DNA of 64,000 bases, taken from the NCBI GenBank assembly GCA_963737835.1, contig CAVTUH010000001.1, positions 3,410,001 through 3,474,000 on the forward strand, read 5' to 3'. This DNA comes from Palsa-1248 sp963737835. GTDB taxonomy: Bacteria > Gemmatimonadota > Gemmatimonadetes > Gemmatimonadales > Gemmatimonadaceae. Each line of letters starts with the position of its first letter. The first letter of the stretch is position 1. Shown here piece by piece: positions 28,128 through 37,371 of this stretch. The position numbers were made by a program, and so were the translations under genes. Below the pieces are notes generated by a model, which saw only the letters and a program-made list of their open reading frames with translations, was not told where the DNA came from and searched no databases.

Positions 28128-28206
28128 GCGCTTCGCGACCGCGACACAGATCAGCTGACTCGGGCCAATCTAAGGCTGCTGCCAGCCGCCAACTCGCAGC
28201 TGCCGT

Positions 28207-29691
28207 TCAGGGGCTCGCCGTCGGTTTCCCTCCTGGCGAGGTTGCCCCCTCCGGCCCGTGGTCGTAGTCCTGCACGCTCGAGATGTTCGGCACGCCCCAG
28301 TCGTGGCCGTTCCACCCGTTGAAGCCGTCCATCTTGAAGAACCAGACACCGGTGTCCATGTCGCTGATCATGATCAGACCGTCTCGGTTCCGGACGTCGA
28401 TGCCGAAGGCGCCGCCCTCTACGCTCGTGCCAACGAAATTGGGGAGGCCGCCAAAGCCCGTCTGGTGGGCGCACTGACAGGTGTAATACCAGCCCACCGT
28501 CGTCGGGTGCGTCGGATCGTACATGCTGAACACCTGGAGCCCGTCCTCGTAGCCGGACACGAACACGAACGGCCAGCGTACTTCGTGGTTGTGTGAGAGA
28601 TCGTGCCAGTCGGCCGTCCACGCGCCGATCGGGCGGTTCACGGTTTGCACCTTGCCCTCGAGGCCCGGCTTGAGATCAAAGATTCGGAGTGGGGCGTATT
28701 GGTACTCGCTCTCCGTGATCACGTAGCGACCGGTCGGGTCGGGTGTGAACGTGTGCCCGCGCGACACGCCGGCTGTCCCGGTGATCGACGTGAGGAGCTT
28801 GGGTTCGTGGATGTTGCTCACGTCGTACACGTAGTAGCCGCCCGCACCGGCGCCGTAGTATTTGTCCTGGTGCGTCGCGGGGTCGTACGCGACGTAAAAG
28901 TCGTGATAACCGGACCGACCGACACGCTGGTTCTCCGACTCGGGGACCGGTACCTCGCCCACCTTGGCCTGCATCGGGTCGCCGCCTGCGACCACCTTGT
29001 TCATGTCCCAGACCCAGACCGTCGGGCTGTTCGTGGTGGTGAAGAGGTAGACGTGTCCGTCGGAGTGTTTGTACGCAAACGTGTTGTGGATGCCACCGGT
29101 GTGGTCGGGGATGCGGATCCGGTTCACGATCTTGATCTTGCTCGTGTCCGGTAGATCCGTTACGTCCGCCACCACCGCGCCCAGGTCGGCGTCCGGCGTT
29201 CCCTGCGAGAACTGGAGTGACTGCACATAGTAGTAATGGGCGCACGATGAGCGCGAGGCGTGCTTCTCATGGGCGTGCGCCGGCCCTTCACATGGGCTGT
29301 CGATCTTGAAGTATTTGCCGTCCATCCCGCCCATGCCCATGTGCAGCGCGGTGTTCTCGATGCGCCAGTTGTACAGCACGCGCACGTTGTTCAGATCGCG
29401 CAGGTCAATGATCGAGAATCCGGCCCGCTCGCGCCCCGTCGACACGTACGCATAGGGACGATCCGGGTCTTGCTCGATCTCGTCGTCCTCGGCGCGGAAG
29501 AAGCCGCCCAGGGGGATGTGGGCGACGAGGTGCATGTTGGAACTGCCCCCTATCTTGACGCCCGGGAGTATGCCCGGCGGCGCATCGGTCGGTGAGCCCG
29601 GCGCCAGCTGCGCACGCGCCGCGTGTGACGCGATGAGCGCCGCCCCGAGACCCACAACCGGCAAGAACCTGCATGACCACTGTCTCAGCAT
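28207..29691 (-). CDS. Exported LVIVD-repeat beta-propeller protein
   Basis: 494-residue secreted protein. Signal peptide about 1-27 (LPVVGLGAALIASHAARAQ). Repeated units such as GFSIIDLRDLNNVRVL, YYVYDVSNIHEPKLL, PLRIFDLKPG and LQVFSMYDPTHPTTVGWY are LVIVD-type propeller blades. A Cys/His-rich stretch (SPCEGPAHAHEKHASRSSCAH, about 128-148) and WHDLSHNHEVRWPFVFVSGYEDGLQ are notable and could bind metal; Cys-x-Cys also appears in YYTCQCAHQTG. ATG at 29691 follows GGAGGG. Function unknown; selenium-binding-protein-like propellers share the look. Confidence 0.82.
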   Translation of the reverse strand: MLRQWSCRFLPVVGLGAALIASHAARAQLAPGSPTDAPPGILPGVKIGGSSNMHLVAHIPLGGFFRAEDDEIEQDPDRPYAYVSTGRERAGFSIIDLRDLNNVRVLYNWRIENTALHMGMGGMDGKYFKIDSPCEGPAHAHEKHASRSSCAHYYYVQSLQFSQGTPDADLGAVVADVTDLPDTSKIKIVNRIRIPDHTGGIHNTFAYKHSDGHVYLFTTTNSPTVWVWDMNKVVAGGDPMQAKVGEVPVPESENQRVGRSGYHDFYVAYDPATHQDKYYGAGAGGYYVYDVSNIHEPKLLTSITGTAGVSRGHTFTPDPTGRYVITESEYQYAPLRIFDLKPGLEGKVQTVNRPIGAWTADWHDLSHNHEVRWPFVFVSGYEDGLQVFSMYDPTHPTTVGWYYTCQCAHQTGFGGLPNFVGTSVEGGAFGIDVRNRDGLIMISDMDTGVWFFKMDGFNGWNGHDWGVPNISSVQDYDHGPEGATSPGGKPTASP

Positions 29692-29926
29692 GTTGGCTTG
29701 ACCCTCCGAGGGCACACTTTGAAGGGACGCCGCACTCGTCCAGCGGCGGGATGTATTGGATCCCCTAAACAACTCCTTGGGGAGTGAATAATACCTCCCG
29801 TCAGGAATTGGTCAAATCATGCATGACCATGTATCGCGAGCCGGCGTTCGCCGCCCAGAGGGGATATGGCAACGCACGATTCTGACCGCGTTTACCGCTC
29901 TCGACCGAGCCCGCCGCGGAAGACGA

Positions 29927-31483
29927 TCAGAAGGCGAAACGAACGCCGATGACCGGAGCGACGTTGTCGTTGTAGAGATAGGGGACGCCGGCGCCATGAG
30001 GAATGGCAATGGCCAGGCCGCCGCTGACGTCGGAATACGTGATGCCGGCATACGCGTCGACACGCTTGGTGAAATGGTGATCCGCGTAAAGTGACACCTC
30101 GTTGAGGGTGCCCGCGCAGGAACTGCGGAAACCGGCGGCGGCCGAGCAGGTCGGCGGAACACGAAAGTCGTTCTGGATCTGATTGTAGTAGGACAACGTG
30201 AAGTCGGTTCTGCTGTCGTAAGCGTATTTCACGCCCGCCCACCAGACCTGCACGAGCTTTTGAGAATCAAGGTTGTTGTCTTCGACGCCGCTCAACAGAT
30301 ACCCGCCCTGGGCCGAGGCGCCAATGCCCAGCGGGTTCGACGGGTTGTTCTGCCAGATATATTCGTAGCCGCCGTAAAACTTGAATGGGGCCCAGGCATA
30401 TTTGACCGCGGCCATAAGGGCGCTGTTGTCGGTCACAATGCCATATACGGTGTTGGTCGTTGCAATCAGATTGGCGCCGGTGATGGGGTTTGCATTGATG
30501 CTGTTGAGGGTCGACTGAAATGGCGCCGACAGACTCTGCGGCCCCAGTAACGGATTGAGTACGCTGATCGCCTGGTTGTACTGCTGGTAGACGACGTCGG
30601 CGGAGAACCTGTGGTACTCTCCGCCGAGGTTGAATCCGTAGGCGGTGTTGTGTGGCTGTTCCGGCGCACAGGTGGCCGCAGTCCAGGTTGCGGAGGCGGA
30701 GTAGCAGCCGCCGGAACCGTCGGCGATTTTATACATCGCGCCAAAATGTACCGAGCCATAGGTGAGGCGATATTTCAGGGCGTTGTCCCAACGGGCGTCC
30801 TGGGTATCGCCGCCGCCGGCCATCGTGCCGTTATACCCAATGTACGAAAAGCCATAGCCGCCGCCGGCCGGATCGTACAGGAGCATCGCGTCGGTACCGA
30901 GCGAGCGCTGACGACCGAGGGTCAGCGTGCCGAAATACGTCGAGGATATCCCGCCGTAGAATTCGTCGTTGAAGGGTTGGCCCCCGCGCGAGCCGTCGAT
31001 GGTGGCCGAATAGCTGTTCCTGGGAAGGCCGGCGTTGGCGGCCATGGTGGCTGGTGCGCTGGCCAGCTGGCCGGATTGCGGATTGATGCCCGTCGAAGCG
31101 TTGAAGACCACGAACCAGTCGTGCAGAAACTCTTCCTTGCCCCTGATGCCCAGACCCGTCTGCTGCAGGTTGTTCGGCGCAATGAGGAATTGGGAGTGAT
31201 TACCGTTCCGGTTCACCAGCGATTCGCCTTCGTAGTTATAGCCGTTTTCCGGCATGCCGTGGCTGACCCAGCCCACGCCGACATCATACGCGCCGTACAG
31301 GGTGATGCCGTGCCAGGTCAGCGGGCAATCACTGGTGAAGAACTCCTGAGCACTCGTGCAGGCTGCCGGGGTGGGTTGAGCGGCCGGAGCGGGTCGAGTG
31401 GTTGGGTTCTGCGCGCGCGCCGCATGATTCCAGACGAAAGTCAAAGCAAGCGCCGCAAGGGTGAACGACCACACAGACCGCAT
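29927..31483 (-). CDS. Gram-negative porin (16-strand type)
   Basis: Outer-membrane porin of 518 residues. Signal peptide about 1-24 (TLAALALTFVWNHAARAQ), a Pro/Ala linker, then alternating beta strands beginning ITLYGAYDVGVGW and ending GVRFAF with C-terminal Phe, the BAM recognition signal. FGTLTLGRQRS and NALKYRL are porin_4/Porin_OmpC-like segments common in Proteobacteria. Divergent from a ModE-like gene with a ModE-type box between them (31530-31552), so expression may respond to molybdate or oxyanions. Its style is unlike most other envelope genes in the window; transfer is possible. Confidence 0.88.
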   Translation of the reverse strand: MRSVWSFTLAALALTFVWNHAARAQNPTTRPAPAAQPTPAACTSAQEFFTSDCPLTWHGITLYGAYDVGVGWVSHGMPENGYNYEGESLVNRNGNHSQFLIAPNNLQQTGLGIRGKEEFLHDWFVVFNASTGINPQSGQLASAPATMAANAGLPRNSYSATIDGSRGGQPFNDEFYGGISSTYFGTLTLGRQRSLGTDAMLLYDPAGGGYGFSYIGYNGTMAGGGDTQDARWDNALKYRLTYGSVHFGAMYKIADGSGGCYSASATWTAATCAPEQPHNTAYGFNLGGEYHRFSADVVYQQYNQAISVLNPLLGPQSLSAPFQSTLNSINANPITGANLIATTNTVYGIVTDNSALMAAVKYAWAPFKFYGGYEYIWQNNPSNPLGIGASAQGGYLLSGVEDNNLDSQKLVQVWWAGVKYAYDSRTDFTLSYYNQIQNDFRVPPTCSAAAGFRSSCAGTLNEVSLYADHHFTKRVDAYAGITYSDVSGGLAIAIPHGAGVPYLYNDNVAPVIGVRFAF

Positions 31484-31529
31484 TGCAATTTCCCCGGAAC
31501 AAACGTCAGAGCAGAGAAACGTCAGAACG

Positions 31530-31552
31530 CGTTATATCCGGCCGTATATAAC
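31530..31552. promoter_or_regulatory. ModE-type box between porin and ModE-like regulator
   Basis: C-GTTATAT-N8-ATATAAC: perfect 7-bp arms (31531-31537 and 31546-31552) with an 8-base centre, the same arm sequence and spacing as known ModE operators. It lies 47 bases upstream of the porin start and 55 bases upstream of the regulator start, so it could control both. Confidence 0.75.
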
Positions 31553-31606
31553 ACTGCCGAGCCGCAAAGTGCAAAGCCCTCTATGATGTCGCCAGGAGGA
31601 GTTTCT

Positions 31607-32050
31607 ATGGCCGGTCTCGTTGTTCGATTCAGGATCGATTTAGGGGAACATTCCAGTGTTGGGCCGGGGAAAATCCGTCTTCTCGAAGCCATTCGAGATG
31701 CCGGTTCCTTGTCAAAAGGGGCGCGCAACATTGGGATGAGCTATCGCCGTGCGTGGCTCTTGGTCGAGAGTCTGAAGCAATCGTTCCGGGAGCCACTGAC
31801 GGTGGCAAGCACGGGAGGCAGGGGCGGAGGCGGGGTGCGAGTCACCGAATTTGGCGAGGCCTTGATTAAAAACTATCGCGAATTGGAGCAAGACTTTGCG
31901 ACCTTGGCAGAGCGGCGTCTCCAGCGCGTCGTTGCAACGGGTGTCCGACGTTCCAAGTCCGGCGCTCAGGGAGAGGTTGCCGGTCGACCGGTCCGCCGCT
32001 CCATTCGCAAATCGGATGAGCGAAGGCGGAGAGATCGCCGGGCGGACTAG
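31607..32050 (+). CDS. One-domain ModE-like winged-helix regulator
   Basis: 147-residue DNA-binding protein. The N-terminal 110 residues match the ModE/LysR winged helix: IRLLEAIRDAGSLSKGARNIGMSYRRAWLLVESLK with the helix-turn-helix, then GGGGVRVTEFGEALI. The molybdate-binding Mop/TOBE domains of full ModE are missing; instead there is a basic, low-complexity tail (RRSIRKSDERRRRDRRAD). GGAGGAG precedes the ATG. A regulator without the ligand domain must sense through another partner or act constitutively. The ModE-type box next to it makes autoregulation likely. Confidence 0.85.
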   Translation: MAGLVVRFRIDLGEHSSVGPGKIRLLEAIRDAGSLSKGARNIGMSYRRAWLLVESLKQSFREPLTVASTGGRGGGGVRVTEFGEALIKNYRELEQDFATLAERRLQRVVATGVRRSKSGAQGEVAGRPVRRSIRKSDERRRRDRRAD

Positions 32051-32507
32051 CGGGTTTCGGTTTCAATGGTGCGGGTCGGTTGTGTGTCCCGAACCGACGT
32101 TTTTGACTCGACCGTTCGACTGCGTGCTAGCTCTCCACCAAGACACTTCTGTCTGTCACGTGTGCACCCTCTCATCCGCCCAGCATCGAAAGCGGCACGC
32201 TCACGCTGCCGGCGGCCCCGACCGTCGCGCTGACCCCCTGTCGGCCTACCATCCAATTGCGTCTGATCGATCACGCGGGTCGGTAGGCACAATGGTATCG
32301 GTCGCGCGCCTTATGGCCGTTGCACCGCCCGCAGGCGTACGCCAATTGCATTTCGAGGCCCGCGGATCGGAGTGTGCCGCGCGGCTCAGCTCGTGACCCG
32401 GGCGATTGCGGTGCCTCCAGGTGACACGTCCGACGGCGGGGGCCGCTTCGCACCGATCATTTCGGTGCGGAGTGACAACACCCGGCGTTCGGGCCTGCAG
32501 GTCAAGG
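32051..32507. other. Intergenic stretch, no gene recognised
   Basis: 457 bases between the ModE-like gene and the STN/TonB protein. No convincing coding frame, repeat or terminator was found; it presumably holds the promoter of the following gene. Confidence 0.45.
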
Positions 32508-34289
32508 GTGGATACCCGTTTCCCGTGCATTCTGGTTCGTGTGGCGTTTCTCGCCGCCGCGGCAGCCGCTCAACTGGCGGCCCAGGACTCCGTGCGGACC
32601 CCGAGCGGGCTGCCAGGAGAGCAAGTCGCGAGATCGCCGTCCGGCGGCCATGCGTTTTTCCGCGTGCGGCCTGAAGACGGTGAGCACGTCGATGCGCGCG
32701 ACGCGCCGCAGCTCAACCAGCACATCTCACTCACGGTAATCGCCGTTCCCTTGGGTGCGGCCATCGAGGCGATCGCCGCGCGTGCCGGCCTCGACGTGAC
32801 CTACGCTACAGAGTCCGCACCACTCGGCGCGCGTGTCTCGATGAAGGCGGATGATGTGACGGTTGCGGCCGCGCTCGCGTGGGTGCTGGGTGACGCGCCC
32901 CTGGATGTCCTGGTCGGCGACGACGGACGCCTCACGCTCGTGCCACGCGACTCGCCGACTGATGCCGATTCCTCCGGTGTCATCAGCGGCTCGCTCGTGG
33001 ACCAGGACAATGGCGAGGCTGTTCCCTACGCTACGGTTGCACTCCTCGGAACGGACCGCTCCCGATTCGTCAATGCGTATGGCCACTTTCGATTGGCGCG
33101 ATTGACACCGCGCCGGTACGTGGTGCGGGCACGACAGATCGGATATGCGCCCCTGGATACCACGGTGGATGTCGGGCCTGCTCCCGCCATCGCGATCGTG
33201 ACGCTCCACATGCATCGCGTCCCGGTACTCCTCAAGCTCGTGCGTGTCATCGGTCGGCGGCCGAAAGGCTGTGTGGCCACAGGGCCGCCCAATCCCGCTG
33301 CCGACCCTGAGCTCGCCGCGCTGTTCCAGCTCGTGCGGGAGAACGTGGACCGCTATCGGCTCCTCCTCGACGAGTATCCGTTTCAGTACGTCCGAGAGGA
33401 GCGGCGCGACCTGCTGAAAGGGGCGACGACACGGCTGTTGTCTCTCGACACCGTCGCCTACGATTCGCGAGCTCAGCACCCGTATCACGCGGGCGCAGTC
33501 GTCTACAATGAAGGGCGGCGTCGCTACATGTATCTGCCGACCTTCGCAGACCTCGGCGACAGTGCGTTCCTGGCTGCGCATTGCTTTGCCATGGGCGTGT
33601 TCCAGCATTCGCGTCGTGGCAACACCTTCCGTCTCGATTTCAAACCGGCCGACCGGCTGCACACTCCGGATGTAGCGGGCTCTGTCTATCTCGATGCACA
33701 GCGCTTCGTCGTGCGCAGGGCCGAGTTCCGTCTCACCCGTTCCAGGGATGCCCATCCGCCGGTCATGGAGCTCAGCGTCACTGCGACGTTTCGCGATTTC
33801 GTTCCACTGGTGCCGATCCTGGATTCGGTCGAAGGACACCAGACGGTCGCCGTGCTGGGGCACGATCTCGGCGGCTTCGAGCGAGAGATCCCTGGAGACG
33901 TGCAGTACGTAGTCGAGAACGATCATGTCGTGGGCGCGACCTTTGAGCGTCGATTCCCAGGCGATCAGGTGGAGGCGCTACGATCCGTGAGCGTGGACTC
34001 AGCCCTTCGCTTGAATGGGCGCGTCGTCGGTGCCGACGGTGCGCCGATCCCAGGAGCGCGTGTCCGAGGATTTGCATCCTTGAACATCGTCGCGACAAAT
34101 GATAGTGGCCGATTCGTGTACTTCGGCGCGCCGCCCGCCGACCAGATTCTCGAGGTTCGGCACGCGGGTTATCGACCGCGGCGGATCCTCGTCTCAATGC
34201 GATCAGCGGCCACCGAATGCAGGTCACGCTCACCCGCGATTCGGTGCTCGCGGCAGCCGCCATCCCTGATAGCGAGGCGGAGGTGGTAA
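32508..34289 (+). CDS. STN and carboxypeptidase-regulatory-like domain protein, first part (frameshifted)
   Basis: Exported protein. Signal peptide CILVRVAFLAAAAAAQLAAQ; an STN (secretin/TonB short N-terminal) domain follows (LTVIAVPLGAAIEAIAARAGLDVTY...), then a carboxypeptidase-regulatory-like beta sandwich (GVISGSLVDQDNGEAVPYATV...), a long domain with YPFQYVREERRDLL, and a second regulatory-like domain (LNGRVVGADGAPIPGARVRGF). After RRILVS (about 34198) the frame is wrong and ends at 34289; the protein continues in another frame at 34199-35185. The start is uncertain: GTG at 32508 is used; an upstream extension to 32406 lacks signal features. Confidence 0.75.
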   Translation: MDTRFPCILVRVAFLAAAAAAQLAAQDSVRTPSGLPGEQVARSPSGGHAFFRVRPEDGEHVDARDAPQLNQHISLTVIAVPLGAAIEAIAARAGLDVTYATESAPLGARVSMKADDVTVAAALAWVLGDAPLDVLVGDDGRLTLVPRDSPTDADSSGVISGSLVDQDNGEAVPYATVALLGTDRSRFVNAYGHFRLARLTPRRYVVRARQIGYAPLDTTVDVGPAPAIAIVTLHMHRVPVLLKLVRVIGRRPKGCVATGPPNPAADPELAALFQLVRENVDRYRLLLDEYPFQYVREERRDLLKGATTRLLSLDTVAYDSRAQHPYHAGAVVYNEGRRRYMYLPTFADLGDSAFLAAHCFAMGVFQHSRRGNTFRLDFKPADRLHTPDVAGSVYLDAQRFVVRRAEFRLTRSRDAHPPVMELSVTATFRDFVPLVPILDSVEGHQTVAVLGHDLGGFEREIPGDVQYVVENDHVVGATFERRFPGDQVEALRSVSVDSALRLNGRVVGADGAPIPGARVRGFASLNIVATNDSGRFVYFGAPPADQILEVRHAGYRPRRILVSMRSAATECRSRSPAIRCSRQPPSLIARRRW

Positions 34290-35185
34290 TTCCGCGGGCA
34301 CATTCCGTCTTCGGGTCCGATGCGTCCTGCAAGCCACCGCCGGCCAGAGATACCGTGCAGCTCCCGCTGTACGCCTCGTTGGACGGACATCGTCCGGCGG
34401 TGGCTTCCGATACCGCGTGGTCGCGGTTCATTCAGCGCGCGCTCGTCGCCATCCGCCGATCGTTCGCACTCCCGAGCGATTTGGTGATCCCCGTGTTCAG
34501 CGCGCGACCGGCCCAGTCGGATAGCACTAGGCCTGATGACCCGGACCATGGCCGAGCATTCGTGGCTCCCGTGTTTTCGAGCGTGGTTGCGTTCGACATA
34601 GACACGCTCGGGTCGGCCGCGAGCTTGCGGATGGCGACGTCGTCGTTGTCGGGCCCGGTCGATACGAGCGTGCTGGCAACAGTCGAGCGGGCCCAGGCGA
34701 ACGGTGCGCTGCCGGCATTGCCTCGGGCGTGGGCGGTGGAGGGGGCGGCGCAACTCCATCTGATGGTATCGAGCGGCGTGCCGCCAAGCGACGCAGCCGT
34801 GGGGGTGATCGGATTCGCCGCTGTGCCTGAGTGGTCGCTCGACCGCGCGGCAACCCTGGATTCCGTGGATCCGCCTGTGCTCAGCGTACAGAAGCGGTGC
34901 ACCGAGATCATGTGGGATGCTCCCAGACGCTCCCGCTGCTTGGAGGTACTGGCCGATGACACCGCCACTCTTGCAGGCGATACCGCGACCTTCACGGGCG
35001 TCATCGACACGCATGGGCGCGTCGTGCCTCAGAGCGTCCGTTCCCTCCGGGACAACTCCGCCTGGCTGACGACGCGCGTGGTCGAAGTACTGCCACAGTT
35101 CAAGTTCGCCCCCGCACGGATTGGTTCATGCGCGGTGAGCGAGCTGACTCGACTCACGTTCCATCTGCCGCCCGATCAGGAATGA
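34199..35185 (+). CDS. TonB C-terminal-like domain protein, continuation of the STN gene
   Basis: Second reading frame of the same gene; an ATG at 34217 exists but HRMQVTLTRDSVL completes the second carboxypeptidase-like domain. It then has a proline/serine-rich linker region and ends with FTGVIDTHGRVVPQSVRSL...VVEVLPQFKFAPARIGSCAVSELTRLTFHLPP, a TonB-C-like fold. Seen as one protein (about 890 residues) the order is STN, regulatory-like, unknown, regulatory-like, TonB-C: components of TonB-dependent uptake assembled without the barrel or a membrane anchor. Role unknown. Confidence 0.68.
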   Translation, partial: AISGHRMQVTLTRDSVLAAAAIPDSEAEVVIPRAHSVFGSDASCKPPPARDTVQLPLYASLDGHRPAVASDTAWSRFIQRALVAIRRSFALPSDLVIPVFSARPAQSDSTRPDDPDHGRAFVAPVFSSVVAFDIDTLGSAASLRMATSSLSGPVDTSVLATVERAQANGALPALPRAWAVEGAAQLHLMVSSGVPPSDAAVGVIGFAAVPEWSLDRAATLDSVDPPVLSVQKRCTEIMWDAPRRSRCLEVLADDTATLAGDTATFTGVIDTHGRVVPQSVRSLRDNSAWLTTRVVEVLPQFKFAPARIGSCAVSELTRLTFHLPPDQE

Positions 35186-35250
35186 TGGCGCGACGGTGAG
35201 GAGCGCCTTAACCAATGTTTGCCATGAGATCGGGCGTCGTCGGGTGATGC

Positions 35251-37353
35251 TCACTCGAAGTGCAGGGCTTCGATCGGATCCAGCTTCGATGCCTTTCGCG
35301 CCGGATAGAACCCAAAGAACATCCCGACCGCAACCGAGAAGAGAAACCCTCCGATGATGGAAGAGGGAAGGATATCGGTGGGCCAACCGGCGATGACCGA
35401 GATGAGCCTGGACGTCACGATCCCGGCAAGGATCCCTGCGGCGCCGCCTGTGACGCTCAGAAACACGGCTTCGGCCAGGAACTGCAGGAGCACCTGGATC
35501 CGCCGCGCGCCAATGGCCATTCGAAGGCCGATCTCCCGGGTCCGCTCGGTGACCGAGACGAGCAGGATGTTCATGATGCCGATGCCGCCTACCAGGAGCG
35601 AGATGGACGCGACGACCGCCAGGAGCACGGACATCACATGGCTGCTGCCCTCTGCAGCGGTGGCAATCTGACTCAGGTTACGGACCGCGAAATCCGGTAC
35701 CTCGCCGGGCCGGATGGCATGCCGACGGACCAAGGTCGCAGTGAGCTGTGCGATCGCCGGTTGCACGAGGGTCGGCGAGGCAGCCTGGACGTAGATCGAG
35801 TTGACGTAGCCGGTCAGTCGCGCGTTCATGCCGAACGGATTTTGCGGTGGTGGATAGTTCGCGGTGAGCGCCGTCTGCGGCTGGTTCGGAGCAGCCACAC
35901 CGAGAACTTTGGTCTCGGCTGTCGAGAAGGGAATCATCACGAGATCGTCCTGGTCCTGCCCGAACGAGCTCTGGCCCTTGCCGACGAGGACGCCGATCAC
36001 CTTCACCGGTACACCTTTGACGAGAATCGTGGCGCCGACCGGGATCTCGGATGGTGCGAAGAGCTGGCGGGCCACCGTCTGGCCGATCAGCGCGACGAGC
36101 GCGCCACTCGATTCATCGTCGTCCGACAGGGGCCGGCCTGACGCAATCTCCCAGTTGGTGATCGGCGGATAGTTGACGGAGACGCCCTGGACCATGGTCG
36201 TCCAGTTCTGATCGCCATACTCCACCTGTGCCGACTGGCGGACGAGATAGCTGACCTGGCCGACCGCGACATCTTCGCGTCGGATGGCCTCGGCATCGGT
36301 GACGGTGAGGGTCGACGCACTGCCGCTTCCCGCTCGGACGCCGTTGGTCGTCGTGGCGCCCGGCATCACCACCAGCAGATTGGAGCCAAGGCTCGCGATC
36401 TGTTTGGCGACCGCTTCGTTCGCGCCTTGACCGACGGCGACCATGGCAATGAGTGCGGCCACGCCAATGAAGACGCCGAGCATGGTCAGCGCCGACCGCA
36501 GCTTGTTCCGAGCGATCGCCTGGACGGCAGCACTCGCGATCATCAGGCCGAAGCCAACGTGTGCTCGGGGTTCGACCTTCTCCACCACTGGCGGCGGCTG
36601 GAATAACGACGAGGGCTTGTTGCCAGCTGCGGCGACCGGCTTGCTGTTCGGATGGGGCGGCCGGGTATCGGACACGATGCGCCCATCCCGGACCGTGATG
36701 ACCCGCCCCGCATAGGCCGCGATGTCCTGCTCGTGGGTGACCACGATGATGGTCACGCCATGCTGCCGATTGAGCGCGACCAGGGTGTCCATGATGTCGT
36801 GCGACGTACGCGTGTCGAGATTGCCCGTCGGCTCGTCCGCGAGTAGCAGACTCGGGCTGTTGATCAATGCGCGCGCGATGGCGACCCGCTGCTGCTGTCC
36901 GCCCGAGAGCTGTGCCGGGGTATTGTCCTCGCGGTCGGCGAGGCCGAGAAGTTTCAGGGCGTCTCGAGCTCGTTCAAGACGGCTCCCGCGATCTCCCGGG
37001 CCTGACGTCGAGTAGAACAACGGCAACGCGACGTTCTCGATGGCGCTCGTCCGGGGTAGCAGATTGAAGCTCTGGAACACGAACCCCAGGCGCGTGCTTC
37101 GGACAGCGGCCAACTCCGGCTCGGACAGCGTCGCAACGTCGGCCCCCTCGAGCAGGTAGTGGCCGCTCGTGGGTCGGTCGAGACAGCCGAGGATCGACAT
37201 GAGTGTCGACTTGCCCGAACCCGAGGGGCCTACGATGGCGACGAACTCGCCGCGCTCGAGCTTGAAGCTGACCCCGCGGAGCGCGTGGACGTCTACATCA
37301 CCCGTATGGTAGGTACGGGTGATGTCCTGCACGTCGATCATGGTATCTGGCAT
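35251..37353 (-). CDS. macB: MacB-type ABC transporter (ATPase fused to permease)
   Basis: 700-residue fusion. ATPase: Walker A GPSGSGKST, Q-loop FQSFNLLPR, signature LSGGQQQRVAIARAL, Walker B LLADEPTGNLD, H-loop VVTHE. TM1 lies at about 290-310 (SALTMLGVFIGVAALIAMVAVG, the MacB signature), followed by a large periplasmic domain and three C-terminal helices (GGIGIMNILLVSVTERTREIGLRMAIGARR). It pairs with MacA 19 bases upstream and with an outer-membrane exit (TolC-like) not present here. Typical cargos are macrolides, peptides or lipids, but nothing here tells which. Confidence 0.94.
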   Translation of the reverse strand: MPDTMIDVQDITRTYHTGDVDVHALRGVSFKLERGEFVAIVGPSGSGKSTLMSILGCLDRPTSGHYLLEGADVATLSEPELAAVRSTRLGFVFQSFNLLPRTSAIENVALPLFYSTSGPGDRGSRLERARDALKLLGLADREDNTPAQLSGGQQQRVAIARALINSPSLLLADEPTGNLDTRTSHDIMDTLVALNRQHGVTIIVVTHEQDIAAYAGRVITVRDGRIVSDTRPPHPNSKPVAAAGNKPSSLFQPPPVVEKVEPRAHVGFGLMIASAAVQAIARNKLRSALTMLGVFIGVAALIAMVAVGQGANEAVAKQIASLGSNLLVVMPGATTTNGVRAGSGSASTLTVTDAEAIRREDVAVGQVSYLVRQSAQVEYGDQNWTTMVQGVSVNYPPITNWEIASGRPLSDDDESSGALVALIGQTVARQLFAPSEIPVGATILVKGVPVKVIGVLVGKGQSSFGQDQDDLVMIPFSTAETKVLGVAAPNQPQTALTANYPPPQNPFGMNARLTGYVNSIYVQAASPTLVQPAIAQLTATLVRRHAIRPGEVPDFAVRNLSQIATAAEGSSHVMSVLLAVVASISLLVGGIGIMNILLVSVTERTREIGLRMAIGARRIQVLLQFLAEAVFLSVTGGAAGILAGIVTSRLISVIAGWPTDILPSSIIGGFLFSVAVGMFFGFYPARKASKLDPIEALHFE

Positions 37354-37371
37354 GCCGCCTCTCGAGTCAGC

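Noticed and set aside
28136..28206. tRNA or terminator-like fold between ppa and the LVIVD gene
   Set aside because: Only short imperfect pairings were found; no cloverleaf could be drawn.
30611..32050. A 479-residue rightward frame ending in the ModE-like protein
   Set aside because: The first 330 residues are antisense to the porin; the real start is the ATG at 31607 after GGAGGAG.
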